DNA from: Gilliamella sp. WF3-4 | GTDB lineage: Bacteria; Pseudomonadota; Gammaproteobacteria; Enterobacterales; Orbaceae | DNA length: 64,000 nucleotides | Assembly (NCBI RefSeq): GCF_001690275.1 | Contig: NZ_LZGW01000056.1 | Coordinates: forward strand, 1-64,000 | Direction of reading: 5' to 3' | Shown here: one piece after another, positions 9,571 through 17,676 of the stretch | How the letters are laid out: every line of letters starts with the position of its first letter | Numbering within the stretch: the stretch's first letter is position 1 | Translations under genes and position numbers: made by a program | Notes under the pieces: model-generated | Told to the model about the DNA's origin: nothing | The model's input: only the letters and a program-made list of their open reading frames with translations | Databases searched by the model: none

Positions 9571-11103
9571 TTAAGCCTTAGCTTTTGGCATTTGTGATAC
9601 CATTGATAAATTAATATCCATACCTTCAACCTGGAAGTGAGGAATCAAAAATGTCTTAACACGGAAAAATCCTGGGTTATCTTCAATATCTTCAACAATA
9701 ACTTTTGCTTCTCGTAGTGGGTGCGATGCTTGAACTTCATCACTCGGATCGGTCATTTCGGTAACAAGATTGCTAACCCATTTATTTAGCTCAAGTTCAA
9801 GTACTCGACGATCTTTTGTAGTCCCAATATTTTCTCGTTGAATTACTTTTAAATAATGAGCAATGCGTGATAATAAGAAAATATATGGTAAGCGCGCGTT
9901 TATACGGCTGTTTGCAGTTGCTTCTTTTGTATCATATAGTGCTGGTTTTTGTGCTGAATTTGCAGAGAAAAAGCAAGCATAATCTCTATTTTTATAAAAA
10001 GAAAGTGGTATAAAACCTAAATTAGCAAATTCAAATTCACGTGTTTCTGGAATAAGAACTTCGGTTGGAATCTTAACTTGATTACCCGTGCCTAAGTCAT
10101 AAAGATGAATAGGTAAGTCTTCAACTAGCCCACCTGCTTGTGGACCTCGAATTTGTACACACCAACCATTACGAATAAAACTCTGTACCATGTTAGCTGC
10201 AAAAGCATATGAGGCATTAGCCCATAAATAACGGTTATGCTCAATTCCTTTAACATCTTCAATATAGTTAAAACTACGAACAGGCACTGTATCTGGACCA
10301 TAAGGTAAACGAGCTAACACTCTTGGCAAGGTTAATCCAACATAACGTGAGTCATCAGTTTCGCGGAAACTATTCCATTTCGTATATTCAGCTCGATCAA
10401 AATAATTTGCAATATCTTTAATTGCTGCGACTTCTTCCATGGTTTCTTTACCAAAGAATTTCGGGCCAACAGAGCTAATAAATGGCATATGCGCTGCGGC
10501 TGCAACTTTTGAGATATTACGCAATAAAGCAATATCTTGTGGGTTACGGTCAAATTCATAGTTTGAGATAGTCACGCCAATAGGCTCGCCACCCGGAGTG
10601 TCATATTCTTGAATATAAGTGTGGCGATAAAAACCAGTTTGAATAATTTCTGGCGCATCTTCAAAATCTTGGCGAAGCTCTTCTTTTGAAGCATCTAATA
10701 ATTCAATTTTTACATTACGTCGGAAATCCGTACGATCTACTAAAAATTTTAGACCACGCCATGTTGCCTCAATTTCTTGGAAAGTTTCATTATGCATAAT
10801 TGCATCTAATTGTCGGCTTAGCTTTTGGTCGATTTGGCTAATGTGATAGTCTAATAAATGTTTATCTAATTTTTCAACTTTTTGCGATGAGCTCTGAATC
10901 AATTTAAGTAAAATATCAACAGCCATCGTAACACGTTCATCTTGTGAAGCTTCAAATAATGCATCATTATCTTCATATTTATCGATTTCGCCTGCTTTTT
11001 GAATCGGATTTAAATTGATTTTACTAAATAAAGATTGGTAAACACTCCCATTATCTTCTAAAACTGTTTGGCTTGCATTTTTTTGTTCTTTCTGTTCTTT
11101 CAT
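9571..11103 (-). CDS. tssC: T6SS contractile sheath large subunit TssC (VipB)
   Basis: The product has 510 residues. TssC with TssB forms the contractile sheath around the Hcp tube. Family-typical segments include TFQEIEATWRGLKFLVDRTDF (residues ~105-125), EYDTPGGEPIGVTISNYEFD, and the C-terminal PGFFRVKTFLIPHFQVEGMDINLSMVS. The GPQAGGLVEDLP run is also characteristic. The ribosome-binding site AAGGGAAAAG precedes the ATG. It is the second gene of the operon, 76 bases downstream of tssB. Confidence 0.97.
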   Translation of the reverse strand: MKEQKEQKNASQTVLEDNGSVYQSLFSKINLNPIQKAGEIDKYEDNDALFEASQDERVTMAVDILLKLIQSSSQKVEKLDKHLLDYHISQIDQKLSRQLDAIMHNETFQEIEATWRGLKFLVDRTDFRRNVKIELLDASKEELRQDFEDAPEIIQTGFYRHTYIQEYDTPGGEPIGVTISNYEFDRNPQDIALLRNISKVAAAAHMPFISSVGPKFFGKETMEEVAAIKDIANYFDRAEYTKWNSFRETDDSRYVGLTLPRVLARLPYGPDTVPVRSFNYIEDVKGIEHNRYLWANASYAFAANMVQSFIRNGWCVQIRGPQAGGLVEDLPIHLYDLGTGNQVKIPTEVLIPETREFEFANLGFIPLSFYKNRDYACFFSANSAQKPALYDTKEATANSRINARLPYIFLLSRIAHYLKVIQRENIGTTKDRRVLELELNKWVSNLVTEMTDPSDEVQASHPLREAKVIVEDIEDNPGFFRVKTFLIPHFQVEGMDINLSMVSQMPKAKA

Positions 11104-11179
11104 TGCTTTTCCCTTAATTGTCTATCAACAACCATATAATTTATTTAGAAATTAACTGAATTTAGTTTGTTAAAAATAC

Positions 11180-11680
11180 TTATTTTGTGTTTTCAGATAC
11201 AATTGCCTCTAATTCAGCGCGAAGCTCATCAGATAACTGTTCATCTTTTACTATTTTCTCTAATTCATAACGAAATGTAGCGTTGTCTAGTAAGTTAGAT
11301 TTCAAGTCCCTTAATAAATTACGCATAGCAAGTAAAGAACGGAGTTGAGGAATATTTCTTGCAACTTGTTCAGGTTTAAAGTCATTCATCGATTCAAAAA
11401 CGAGATCTACACTAATATCGCTACCATCATCAGCAAGGGTATTTGGCACATTGATTTTAGCTGTAGGCCTAAATTCTTTCAGTACAGCATCAAAATTATT
11501 TTTATTGATGGATACTTTTTCTTTTTCCGAAAGAGGGCGTTTATCTTTACCGCGACCATAATCCCCAATAGACAAAATCTTTAATGGTAATTCTATTTTC
11601 TTTTGGGCTCCACCAGTATGAAGATCTAGTTGAATATTAACGCGAGCAGGTGGTACTTCGTTTTGATAGCTATTTGACAT
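11180..11680 (-). CDS. tssB: T6SS contractile sheath small subunit TssB (VipA)
   Basis: The product has 166 residues, normal for the family. The N-terminus shows NEVPPARVNIQLDLHTGGAQKKIELPLKILSIGDY in overlapping pieces typical of TssB, followed by the conserved PLSEREKxxINKxNF-like segment and FKPEQVARNIPQLRSLLAMRNLL. It is the first gene of the visible T6SS operon, with an AAGGAAT ribosome-binding site. TssA, E, F, G, J and M are not in this window and must lie elsewhere, possibly beyond vgrG. Confidence 0.96.
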   Translation of the reverse strand: MSNSYQNEVPPARVNIQLDLHTGGAQKKIELPLKILSIGDYGRGKDKRPLSEKEKVSINKNNFDAVLKEFRPTAKINVPNTLADDGSDISVDLVFESMNDFKPEQVARNIPQLRSLLAMRNLLRDLKSNLLDNATFRYELEKIVKDEQLSDELRAELEAIVSENTK

Positions 11681-11684
11681 ATAT

Positions 11685-12474
11685 TATTCCTTATGAAACA
11701 GATAATTTAATTGCTTATTTGATAATATAAAGAGATTATCTTTAGAGGTAGTAAATTATACTAATATCCCACAAATTACAATAAAATTCCACATGTTACA
11801 AATATTTTGTAAATGAGGATTGTCAAATATTTTGATTATCAAAATAGCATAACATATTAATAAAAATTAAATTATTTTTATTTGGTAGGTATATTTTGGG
11901 AAGTTTTTTAGCGCAAAAATAAAGCAAATAAAAAATATTTTTTAATCTTTTTTTGTTGTTTTTTATTCTGCGTTGTGCGCATCAAAAATACAATTTGGGC
12001 TATGTAGCCTTCTTTAAATCTAAAATAATAAAATTAAAAAATAATCGTGTCACCATGATAGAAATGAGAATTCAAACATGAAAAAATGATATAACTTCAA
12101 ATTGTATTCAATTTACAAAAAGAAAAGTTTGTGCTGTTATTAAGTAACTATTTGAAAAATTACAATTAAAAACTAAATGGTTGATAACCTCATCTTAAAA
12201 TTTTGGTTTTAAGGTGGTTTCGCAAAAAAACATAATAATCATAGCATTATGTAAAATATAAACTAAAGAATTATAAACACCGTTATCTTATGTATTGAAA
12301 ATAACTGTTTAACTTTAAATAGGATAAAAAACACACTCCCGTAAAGCCAAAACTGCTATCAAGATACTCAATTTGCTATTTTTTAGTTGAGAAACCGCTT
12401 TCTATTCGCTTTACACTCAGAATTATTGCATAATACCTAGCGTACAAAATACTGAATTTAAGTTAGGATTGATT
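11685..12474. other. AT-rich gene-free spacer between divergent tssB and ubiU
   Basis: About 790 bases without a plausible coding frame. It holds the probable tssB promoter near its left end. An imperfect inverted repeat at 12186-12219 has a 7-bp core TTTTAAG arm and an AACC/GGTT outer arm, without a T-run directly after it. Long A/T runs occur around 11920-11965. No tRNA-like or mobile-element structure was seen. Regulatory sites for the T6SS operon are likely here, but I cannot identify one. Confidence 0.5.
11755..11784 (-). promoter_or_regulatory. Possible sigma-70 promoter of the T6SS operon
   Basis: On the minus strand a perfect TATAAT lies at 11760-11755, about 75 bases before the tssB ATG. 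The best upstream hexamer is TTGTAA with a short 15-base spacer, so the -35 is weak and an activator may be needed. No sigma-54 GG-N10-GC pattern was found in the spacer. Confidence 0.35.
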
Positions 12475-13470
12475 ATGGAACTTCTTTGTCCAGCTGGATC
12501 GTTGCCCGCTCTTAAAGTAGCAATCGATAATGGTGCTGATGCCGTTTATATTGGTTTGAAAGACGATACCAATGCCCGCCATTTTGCTGGTTTAAATTTT
12601 AATGAAAAACGGTTGTTAGAAGCTTCAGATTATGTACATAAACGTGGTAAAAAGCTACATATTGCGATTAATACTTTTGCACACCCAGATAATTTTCAAC
12701 GTTGGCAACACGCTGTTGATACTGCAGCAAATATTGGGGCTGATGCTTTAATTATTGCTGATTTAGCTATATTGGATTACGCCGCTGAAAAATACCCTGA
12801 TATTGAACGCCATGTTTCGGTACAAGCATCATCGACCAATGAAGAATCGATCAAGTTCTACTATAATAATTTTGGGGTTCATCGTATCGTTTTACCTCGA
12901 GTGCTTTCTATGCATCAAGTTAAACAGTTATCTCAAGTTTCACCTGTAGCGCTTGAAGTGTTTGGCTTTGGTGGTTTGTGTATTATGGCAGAAGGTCGAT
13001 GTTACTTATCATCTTATTTGACGGGTGAATCCCCTAATACCGTTGGCGCTTGTTCGCCAGCTAAATTTGTGCGTTGGGAAGAGACTGATAAAGGGCTTGA
13101 ATCACGGCTTAATAATGTGCTAATTGATTGTCATAAAAAAGGAGAAAATGCAGGTTACCCAACACTATGCAAAGGGCGTTATTTTGTTGGTGATATGCTT
13201 TATCATCCTATTGAGGAGCCAACTAGCTTAAACACCATTGAACTATTACCCGAATTGTTCGCAGCGAATATTGCTTCAGTCAAAATAGAAGGTCGTCAAC
13301 GTAGCCAAGCCTATGTTGAGCAAGTCACTAAAGTATGGCGCCAAGCTATCGATCGTTACTTAGCTAATCCTCAATCATTCCAAGCAGATAAAAGCTGGTT
13401 GGATACGCTAGGTTTTGTTTCGGAAGGCACACAAACAACTTTAGGTGCTTATCACCGTAAATGGCAATAA
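12475..13470 (+). CDS. ubiU: UbiU, O2-independent ubiquinone hydroxylation protein (U32 family)
   Basis: The product has 331 residues from the ATG at 12475, matching the usual length. An upstream in-frame TTG at 12469 is rejected because MELLCPAGSLPALK is the family N-terminus. UbiU with UbiV and UbiT hydroxylates the ubiquinone ring without oxygen. The iron-sulfur cysteines known for E. coli UbiU are present (C169, C176, C193 and the TLCKGRY cysteine). The C-terminus SEGTQTTLGAYHRKWQ is near-identical to that of E. coli. It is followed by ubiV, as in enterobacteria, which supports anaerobic quinone synthesis in a low-oxygen habitat. Confidence 0.96.
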   Translation: MELLCPAGSLPALKVAIDNGADAVYIGLKDDTNARHFAGLNFNEKRLLEASDYVHKRGKKLHIAINTFAHPDNFQRWQHAVDTAANIGADALIIADLAILDYAAEKYPDIERHVSVQASSTNEESIKFYYNNFGVHRIVLPRVLSMHQVKQLSQVSPVALEVFGFGGLCIMAEGRCYLSSYLTGESPNTVGACSPAKFVRWEETDKGLESRLNNVLIDCHKKGENAGYPTLCKGRYFVGDMLYHPIEEPTSLNTIELLPELFAANIASVKIEGRQRSQAYVEQVTKVWRQAIDRYLANPQSFQADKSWLDTLGFVSEGTQTTLGAYHRKWQ

Positions 13471-13599
13471 CCCCATGATCAGTCGATAATCAAAAAGGAT
13501 AGACTTTCTGTCTATTCTCGATTTTGCTTATACAATAAGCCAATAATGCAAGCTTTAATCATTTGAATAAGATTTAACATAAATATAGTGAGCAAAACT

Positions 13600-14478
13600 A
13601 TGAAATACGCATTAGGACCAGTGCTTTATTACTGGCCTAAAATCAAAACCGAGGCTTTTTATCACGCCGCCAAAGATAGCGAAGCCGATATTATTTATAT
13701 GGGCGAAACGGTTTGCAACAAACGCCGAGAAATGAAAGTGCTAAACTGGCTAGAACTCGCAAAAGAAATTGCTAAATCGGGAAAACAAGTGGTACTTTCA
13801 ACGCAGGCTTTACTTGAAGCACCATCAGAATTAAAAGACTTACGGCAATTAGTGAACAATGGCGATTTTTTAATTGAGGCAAACGATTTAGCCGCCATCA
13901 ATATTGCTCAAGAACATAAATTACCGTTTGTTACAGGTCCTGCTATTAACTGTTATAACGCTTTAACGTTAAAATTATTACAAAAACAAGGTATGGTACG
14001 TTGGTGTATGCCTGTTGAGCTTTCACGCGATTGGTTAAGCAATGTTCTTAAGCAGTTTGAGGCGTTGAATATTGAGCGAAATTTTGAAGTCGAAGTATTT
14101 AGCTATGGTTATTTGCCTTTAGCGTATTCGGCTCGTTGTTTTACAGCACGATCAGAAGATAAACCTAAAGATAAATGTGAAACGTGTTGTATTAAATATC
14201 CTGTTGGTCGTGAGGTGTTTTCGCAAGAACAGCAAAAAGTATTTGTGCTAAATGGCATTCAAACCCAAAGCGGTTATTGTTATAATTTAGGCAATAATCT
14301 TAACGAAATGAAAGGATTAGTTGATATTGTTAGGATTTCGCCTTTAGGTATTGAAACGCTCGATATTGTTAAACAGTTTAAAGCTAACGAAGACGGATTG
14401 AATCCGTTGCAAATTGAATACAAGCGAGATTGTAATGGTTATTGGAATGGGATTGCAGGACTTGAACTTGCCCAATAA
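13600..14478 (+). CDS. ubiV: UbiV, O2-independent ubiquinone hydroxylation protein (U32 family)
   Basis: The product has 292 residues from the ATG at 13600, the same length as E. coli UbiV. A GTG at 13588 would add four residues but is not conserved (the family starts MKY-LGPVL-YWP). The four cluster-binding cysteines are recognisable: C39 (GETVCN), the ARCFTARSE cysteine and the paired CETCCIKYP cysteines. It forms a heterodimer with UbiU. The 3' end overlaps the start of csdA by about 30 bases, so translation of the two may be coupled. Confidence 0.96.
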   Translation: MKYALGPVLYYWPKIKTEAFYHAAKDSEADIIYMGETVCNKRREMKVLNWLELAKEIAKSGKQVVLSTQALLEAPSELKDLRQLVNNGDFLIEANDLAAINIAQEHKLPFVTGPAINCYNALTLKLLQKQGMVRWCMPVELSRDWLSNVLKQFEALNIERNFEVEVFSYGYLPLAYSARCFTARSEDKPKDKCETCCIKYPVGREVFSQEQQKVFVLNGIQTQSGYCYNLGNNLNEMKGLVDIVRISPLGIETLDIVKQFKANEDGLNPLQIEYKRDCNGYWNGIAGLELAQ

Positions 14479-15658
14479 ATATTTTACGCCTGAGCAATTT
14501 AGAGCTGATTTTCCCGCGTTAAATAGGCATTGTGTGTATCTTGACTCGGCAGCAACCGCACTCAAACCGCGTGCAATGATTGATGCAACACTTGCCTACT
14601 ATTCAGAAAATACCGCAACAGCTCAGCGTAGTTTGCATAATGCGGCCTTGCAAGTCACGGCAACGATTGATAAAGCAAGACAAAATGTTGCTAATTTAAT
14701 TCACGCTCAAAGTAGTGCTGAAATTATTTGGACTCGTGGTGCGACTGAGTCATTTAATTTAATTGCGCAAAGTTACGCTCGTCCGTTACTACAATCTGGC
14801 GATGAAATTATTGTGAGCGAGTTGGAGCATCATAGCAATTTATTGCCTTGGTTGATTGTTGCAGAGCAAACCGGGGCTAAAGTCATTCAATGGTCGTCAG
14901 ATGTTAATGAGTTATCTTTATTAATGTCTGCTAAAACAAGAATTGTTGCAATAACACAAATGTCGAATGTAACGGGTTTTTGCCCTAACTTAGAAGCAAT
15001 TAGCGATATTGTTCACCAACATAATGCAATTTTAGTCGTGGATGGAGCTCAAGGAATCGTTCATCATAATGTCGATGTAACAGCACTTAATATCGATTTT
15101 TATTCTTTTTCGGCGCATAAGCTATATGGTCCAACAGGCCTTGGGATCTTGTATGGTAAAAGAGCATTATTTGAACAAATGTCGGTTTGGCATGGTGGCG
15201 GTAAAATGTTAAAACGCACGTCGTTTGATGGTTTTATTCAAGAAGATCTGCCTTATAGATTTGAAGCAGGCACACCGAATATTGCGGGTATTTTTGGCTT
15301 TAATGCAATACTTCAATGGTTAGAACGTTGGGATAGCAATCAAGCAGAGCACTACACTAAGCAACTCGCTGATTATGCAAAATCACAACTCAACAAGTTT
15401 ACTGATATTCAATTTTACAGCAAGGATCATAGCCCAATAATCACGTTTAATATCAATCATATTCATCATAATGATATTGCTATTTTATTGAGTGAACAAA
15501 ATATTGCGATTCGTACAGGTGAGCTTTGCGCTCAACCGTTGATGAATAAGTTAGGTTGCCACGGCGCTATTCGTTTGTCGTTGATGCCATATAATAATCA
15601 ACAAGATGTAGATAATTTTATTTCCGTATTGCAAAGTGCGATTGAAATACTCATGTGA
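14447..15658 (+). CDS. csdA: Cysteine desulfurase CsdA
   Basis: The product has about 403 residues, close to the ~401 of E. coli CsdA. It is a PLP enzyme that removes sulfur from cysteine and passes it to CsdE, encoded next door. The PLP lysine lies in FSAHKLYGPTG and the catalytic cysteine (about C361) in GELCAQP. The residue before the cysteine is Leu, where the family normally has His. The start is uncertain: the ATG at 14447 gives the expected length, while a TTG at 14468 with a better CAGGA site would give 396 residues. It overlaps the end of ubiV. SufS is the main alternative, but the adjacent csdE favours CsdA. Confidence 0.9.
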   Translation: MGLQDLNLPNKYFTPEQFRADFPALNRHCVYLDSAATALKPRAMIDATLAYYSENTATAQRSLHNAALQVTATIDKARQNVANLIHAQSSAEIIWTRGATESFNLIAQSYARPLLQSGDEIIVSELEHHSNLLPWLIVAEQTGAKVIQWSSDVNELSLLMSAKTRIVAITQMSNVTGFCPNLEAISDIVHQHNAILVVDGAQGIVHHNVDVTALNIDFYSFSAHKLYGPTGLGILYGKRALFEQMSVWHGGGKMLKRTSFDGFIQEDLPYRFEAGTPNIAGIFGFNAILQWLERWDSNQAEHYTKQLADYAKSQLNKFTDIQFYSKDHSPIITFNINHIHHNDIAILLSEQNIAIRTGELCAQPLMNKLGCHGAIRLSLMPYNNQQDVDNFISVLQSAIEILM

Positions 15659-15725
15659 TTTTATATTCAAACGAATATCTTTCTGAGTTTTTTACAAAAT
15701 AGTCAACCACAAATAGGTCAATATT

Positions 15726-16121
15726 ATGCTATCACAGCAAAGTTTAACCGAATTATTTTCGCAACAACATAATTGGCAAGATCGTTATCGACAATTAGTA
15801 ATGCTAGCAAAGCAATTGCCTGATTTCCCTGAAAATGAAAAAACTGAGCAGAACCAAGTCCACGGATGCGAAAACCGTGTATGGCTAACTTATCAAAAAC
15901 AACAAGATAATAAGTATATTTTTCAAGGTGATAGTGAGGGAAGGATTGTCAAAGGCTTATTGGCCATTTTAATCATTATTGCTAATAACAAAACAGCACA
16001 AGAAATTGTTGATATTGATTTTTCATCCCTGTTAAGTCAGCTAAAAATTGCCGATGAACTAAGCCAATCACGCTTGCAAGGCGTTACTAAGTTAATTGAG
16101 CGCATAAAATCGGTTGCGTAA
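15726..16121 (+). CDS. csdE: Sulfur acceptor CsdE (SufE family)
   Basis: The product has 131 residues, a little shorter than E. coli CsdE (~147) at the N-terminus. It accepts persulfide sulfur from CsdA on the conserved cysteine in VHGCENRVWL (near residue 50). RIVKGLLAILIIIANNKTAQEI is the SufE-family helix following it. The gene lies 67 bases after csdA. A hairpin terminator follows the stop directly. Confidence 0.93.
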   Translation: MLSQQSLTELFSQQHNWQDRYRQLVMLAKQLPDFPENEKTEQNQVHGCENRVWLTYQKQQDNKYIFQGDSEGRIVKGLLAILIIIANNKTAQEIVDIDFSSLLSQLKIADELSQSRLQGVTKLIERIKSVA

Positions 16122-16155
16122 AAAAGGGGGGCTAATGCGCCCCCCTGCCTTTTAT
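16121..16155. terminator. Bidirectional terminator between csdE and dolP
   Basis: A GGGGGGC/GCCCCCC stem (16126-16132 with 16139-16145, 6-base loop) has an A-run before it and a T-rich stretch after it. It lies between the convergent csdE and dolP stops and can serve both. Confidence 0.8.
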
Positions 16156-16163
16156 CGTTACCG

Positions 16164-16742
16164 TTAATTTTCAGTATAAGTGTAAAGTGTGATGACTTTT
16201 TTTACACCACTGACTTTGCTTGCAATTTCAGCTGCTGCTTTACCTTCTTCTGGGGTAACCATTCCAATTAAAAACACTTCGCTATTTTCGGTTACCACTT
16301 TAATTTTGCGAGCTTTTGTTTTGGCATCTAAAACTAACCGAGATTTAACTTGAGTTGTTATCCAAGTATCATTAGTAATAGTCACTGCCCCAACGGGTTC
16401 CCCAATACGAATTTGGTTATAAACTTTTTTTACTCCATCAACTTGATAAGCAAGTTTTTCTGCTTGTTCAACTTGTTGACTATTTGCTTGTCCAACTAAA
16501 AGGATATTACCACCATAAGCACTCGAAGCAATACGCGAGCCAATAAACAAAGGTCCATGGTCTTTAATTTTTATCCCCATACGTGAACTGAGCGTTGTAT
16601 CATCAACTTGGGTACCAGTAGTGCGAGGATCAGAGGCAACTTTTGCCGTAGCCCCTGCACCAATTCCTATAACAGCAGCAACGCAGCCTTGCAATATTAA
16701 TATGCAAGAGATTAACATTGCCATTATGGCGATCTTTTTCAT
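16164..16742 (-). CDS. dolP: Outer-membrane BON-domain lipoprotein DolP (YraP)
   Basis: The product has 192 residues. The signal peptide ends in the lipobox LILQGC (C20), followed by VAAVIGIGAGATAKVASDPRTTGTQVDD, the typical DolP N-terminus. Two BON domains follow, each with a hydrophobic-GxVxxxxxxxxAxxxAxxVxGVxxV pattern (near residues 75-105 and 150-188). DolP supports outer-membrane integrity and septal peptidoglycan splitting in enterobacteria. An AAGGAG-type site precedes the ATG. It is not next to diaA/yraN here, unlike in E. coli. Confidence 0.93.
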   Translation of the reverse strand: MKKIAIMAMLISCILILQGCVAAVIGIGAGATAKVASDPRTTGTQVDDTTLSSRMGIKIKDHGPLFIGSRIASSAYGGNILLVGQANSQQVEQAEKLAYQVDGVKKVYNQIRIGEPVGAVTITNDTWITTQVKSRLVLDAKTKARKIKVVTENSEVFLIGMVTPEEGKAAAEIASKVSGVKKVITLYTYTEN

Positions 16743-16938
16743 TATAGCTCCTTATGATTTATTGCTCTGTAATAATCAAATTCTAATAGATTGTTTGTAT
16801 TATGCCTTGTAGATATTGATTTGCAAATAATTTTATGATTTATGCTAGCTTATAGCAGTATTTCTATTTTATTAAACTATATCATAAATTTCTGTTTGAA
16901 TTTCAATTGTTATTTTAGTGTGAAATCTGCTATCTTTG

Positions 16939-16944
16939 TATAAT
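16939..16944 (+). promoter_or_regulatory. Likely -10 element of the DUF1266/J-protein operon
   Basis: A perfect TATAAT lies 34 bases before the ATG at 16978. No convincing -35 hexamer lies at 16-18 bases upstream (best TTAGTG). Confidence 0.35.
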
Positions 16945-16977
16945 AAATAAAATAAATCAGATGATTGGAATAAAAAT

Positions 16978-17676
16978 ATGAATCAAGATTGTGTCGATTG
17001 GCTATATGGTTTATCTGCACCGATGGTTGCTTTAAATAAGAGACATGGTGCAAGTTACACTTCGCCATCTTTTTTTCCTGACAGAACATTTGTTGATATG
17101 GAGGATGATTGGGGAATAGACTCTCGCCAAGCATTACTAAACTGTGTGTTTAATATGGTTGATGATGGGCATGCACCAATATTATCTCGATATTATTCAG
17201 TGTACTCTCGATTTTCTGAATCAGAATGGCGTGATTATTGCCAAGCACAAGATGATTATCAAAAAGTATTACTGGCGTTTGTTGAACAAACTTTTTGTGT
17301 ATGTGGCTATGGTGGCATTCGTAGTTGGGATTATGCCCGTATGGGATATTTGCTACGCAATGGCACAACTAATAAATATATTAGCGAAGAAGAAGCGCTA
17401 TGGATTTTTTCAAGAATTGCCGCTCGTTCTCAATATTTTTATAGATCTTGGCACCATTACTGTGCTGGTTGGGCGATTGGATTTCAATATTGGGAAACGC
17501 TCAATAATAAAGAAGATCTGGAGGCATTACGTTGTGAATTAACCCGAGCATCACAAACACATACCATGAAAATATTAATTAGCGATAAGGATTCACCTTG
17601 TAATCGCCTACCTTGGTATACTGAAATCGACAAACTAGAAAAACCAGAATCATTAGCGGAGTATGATTGGTCATGA
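16978..17676 (+). CDS. DUF1266 protein (YbeU/YbeR-like)
   Basis: The product has 232 residues, close to the ~235 of E. coli YbeU and YbeR. The C-terminal half has the DUF1266 pattern: WDYARMGYLLRNG, YISEEEALWIFSRIA, then SWHHYCAGWAIGFQYWE. It has no signal peptide or membrane helix and is rich in Trp and Tyr. Its function is unknown. In E. coli this family lies in the ybeR-djlB-ybeT-ybeU-djlC-hscC cluster, and here too a J-like protein follows, with start and stop overlapping by four bases (ATGA), and hscC lies next. A role in the HscC system is therefore likely but inferred. Confidence 0.8.
   Translation: MNQDCVDWLYGLSAPMVALNKRHGASYTSPSFFPDRTFVDMEDDWGIDSRQALLNCVFNMVDDGHAPILSRYYSVYSRFSESEWRDYCQAQDDYQKVLLAFVEQTFCVCGYGGIRSWDYARMGYLLRNGTTNKYISEEEALWIFSRIAARSQYFYRSWHHYCAGWAIGFQYWETLNNKEDLEALRCELTRASQTHTMKILISDKDSPCNRLPWYTEIDKLEKPESLAEYDWS

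Noticed and set aside
12186-12219. Terminator in the tssB-ubiU spacer
   Set aside because: The stem is imperfect and no T-run follows on either strand; also no gene ends there.
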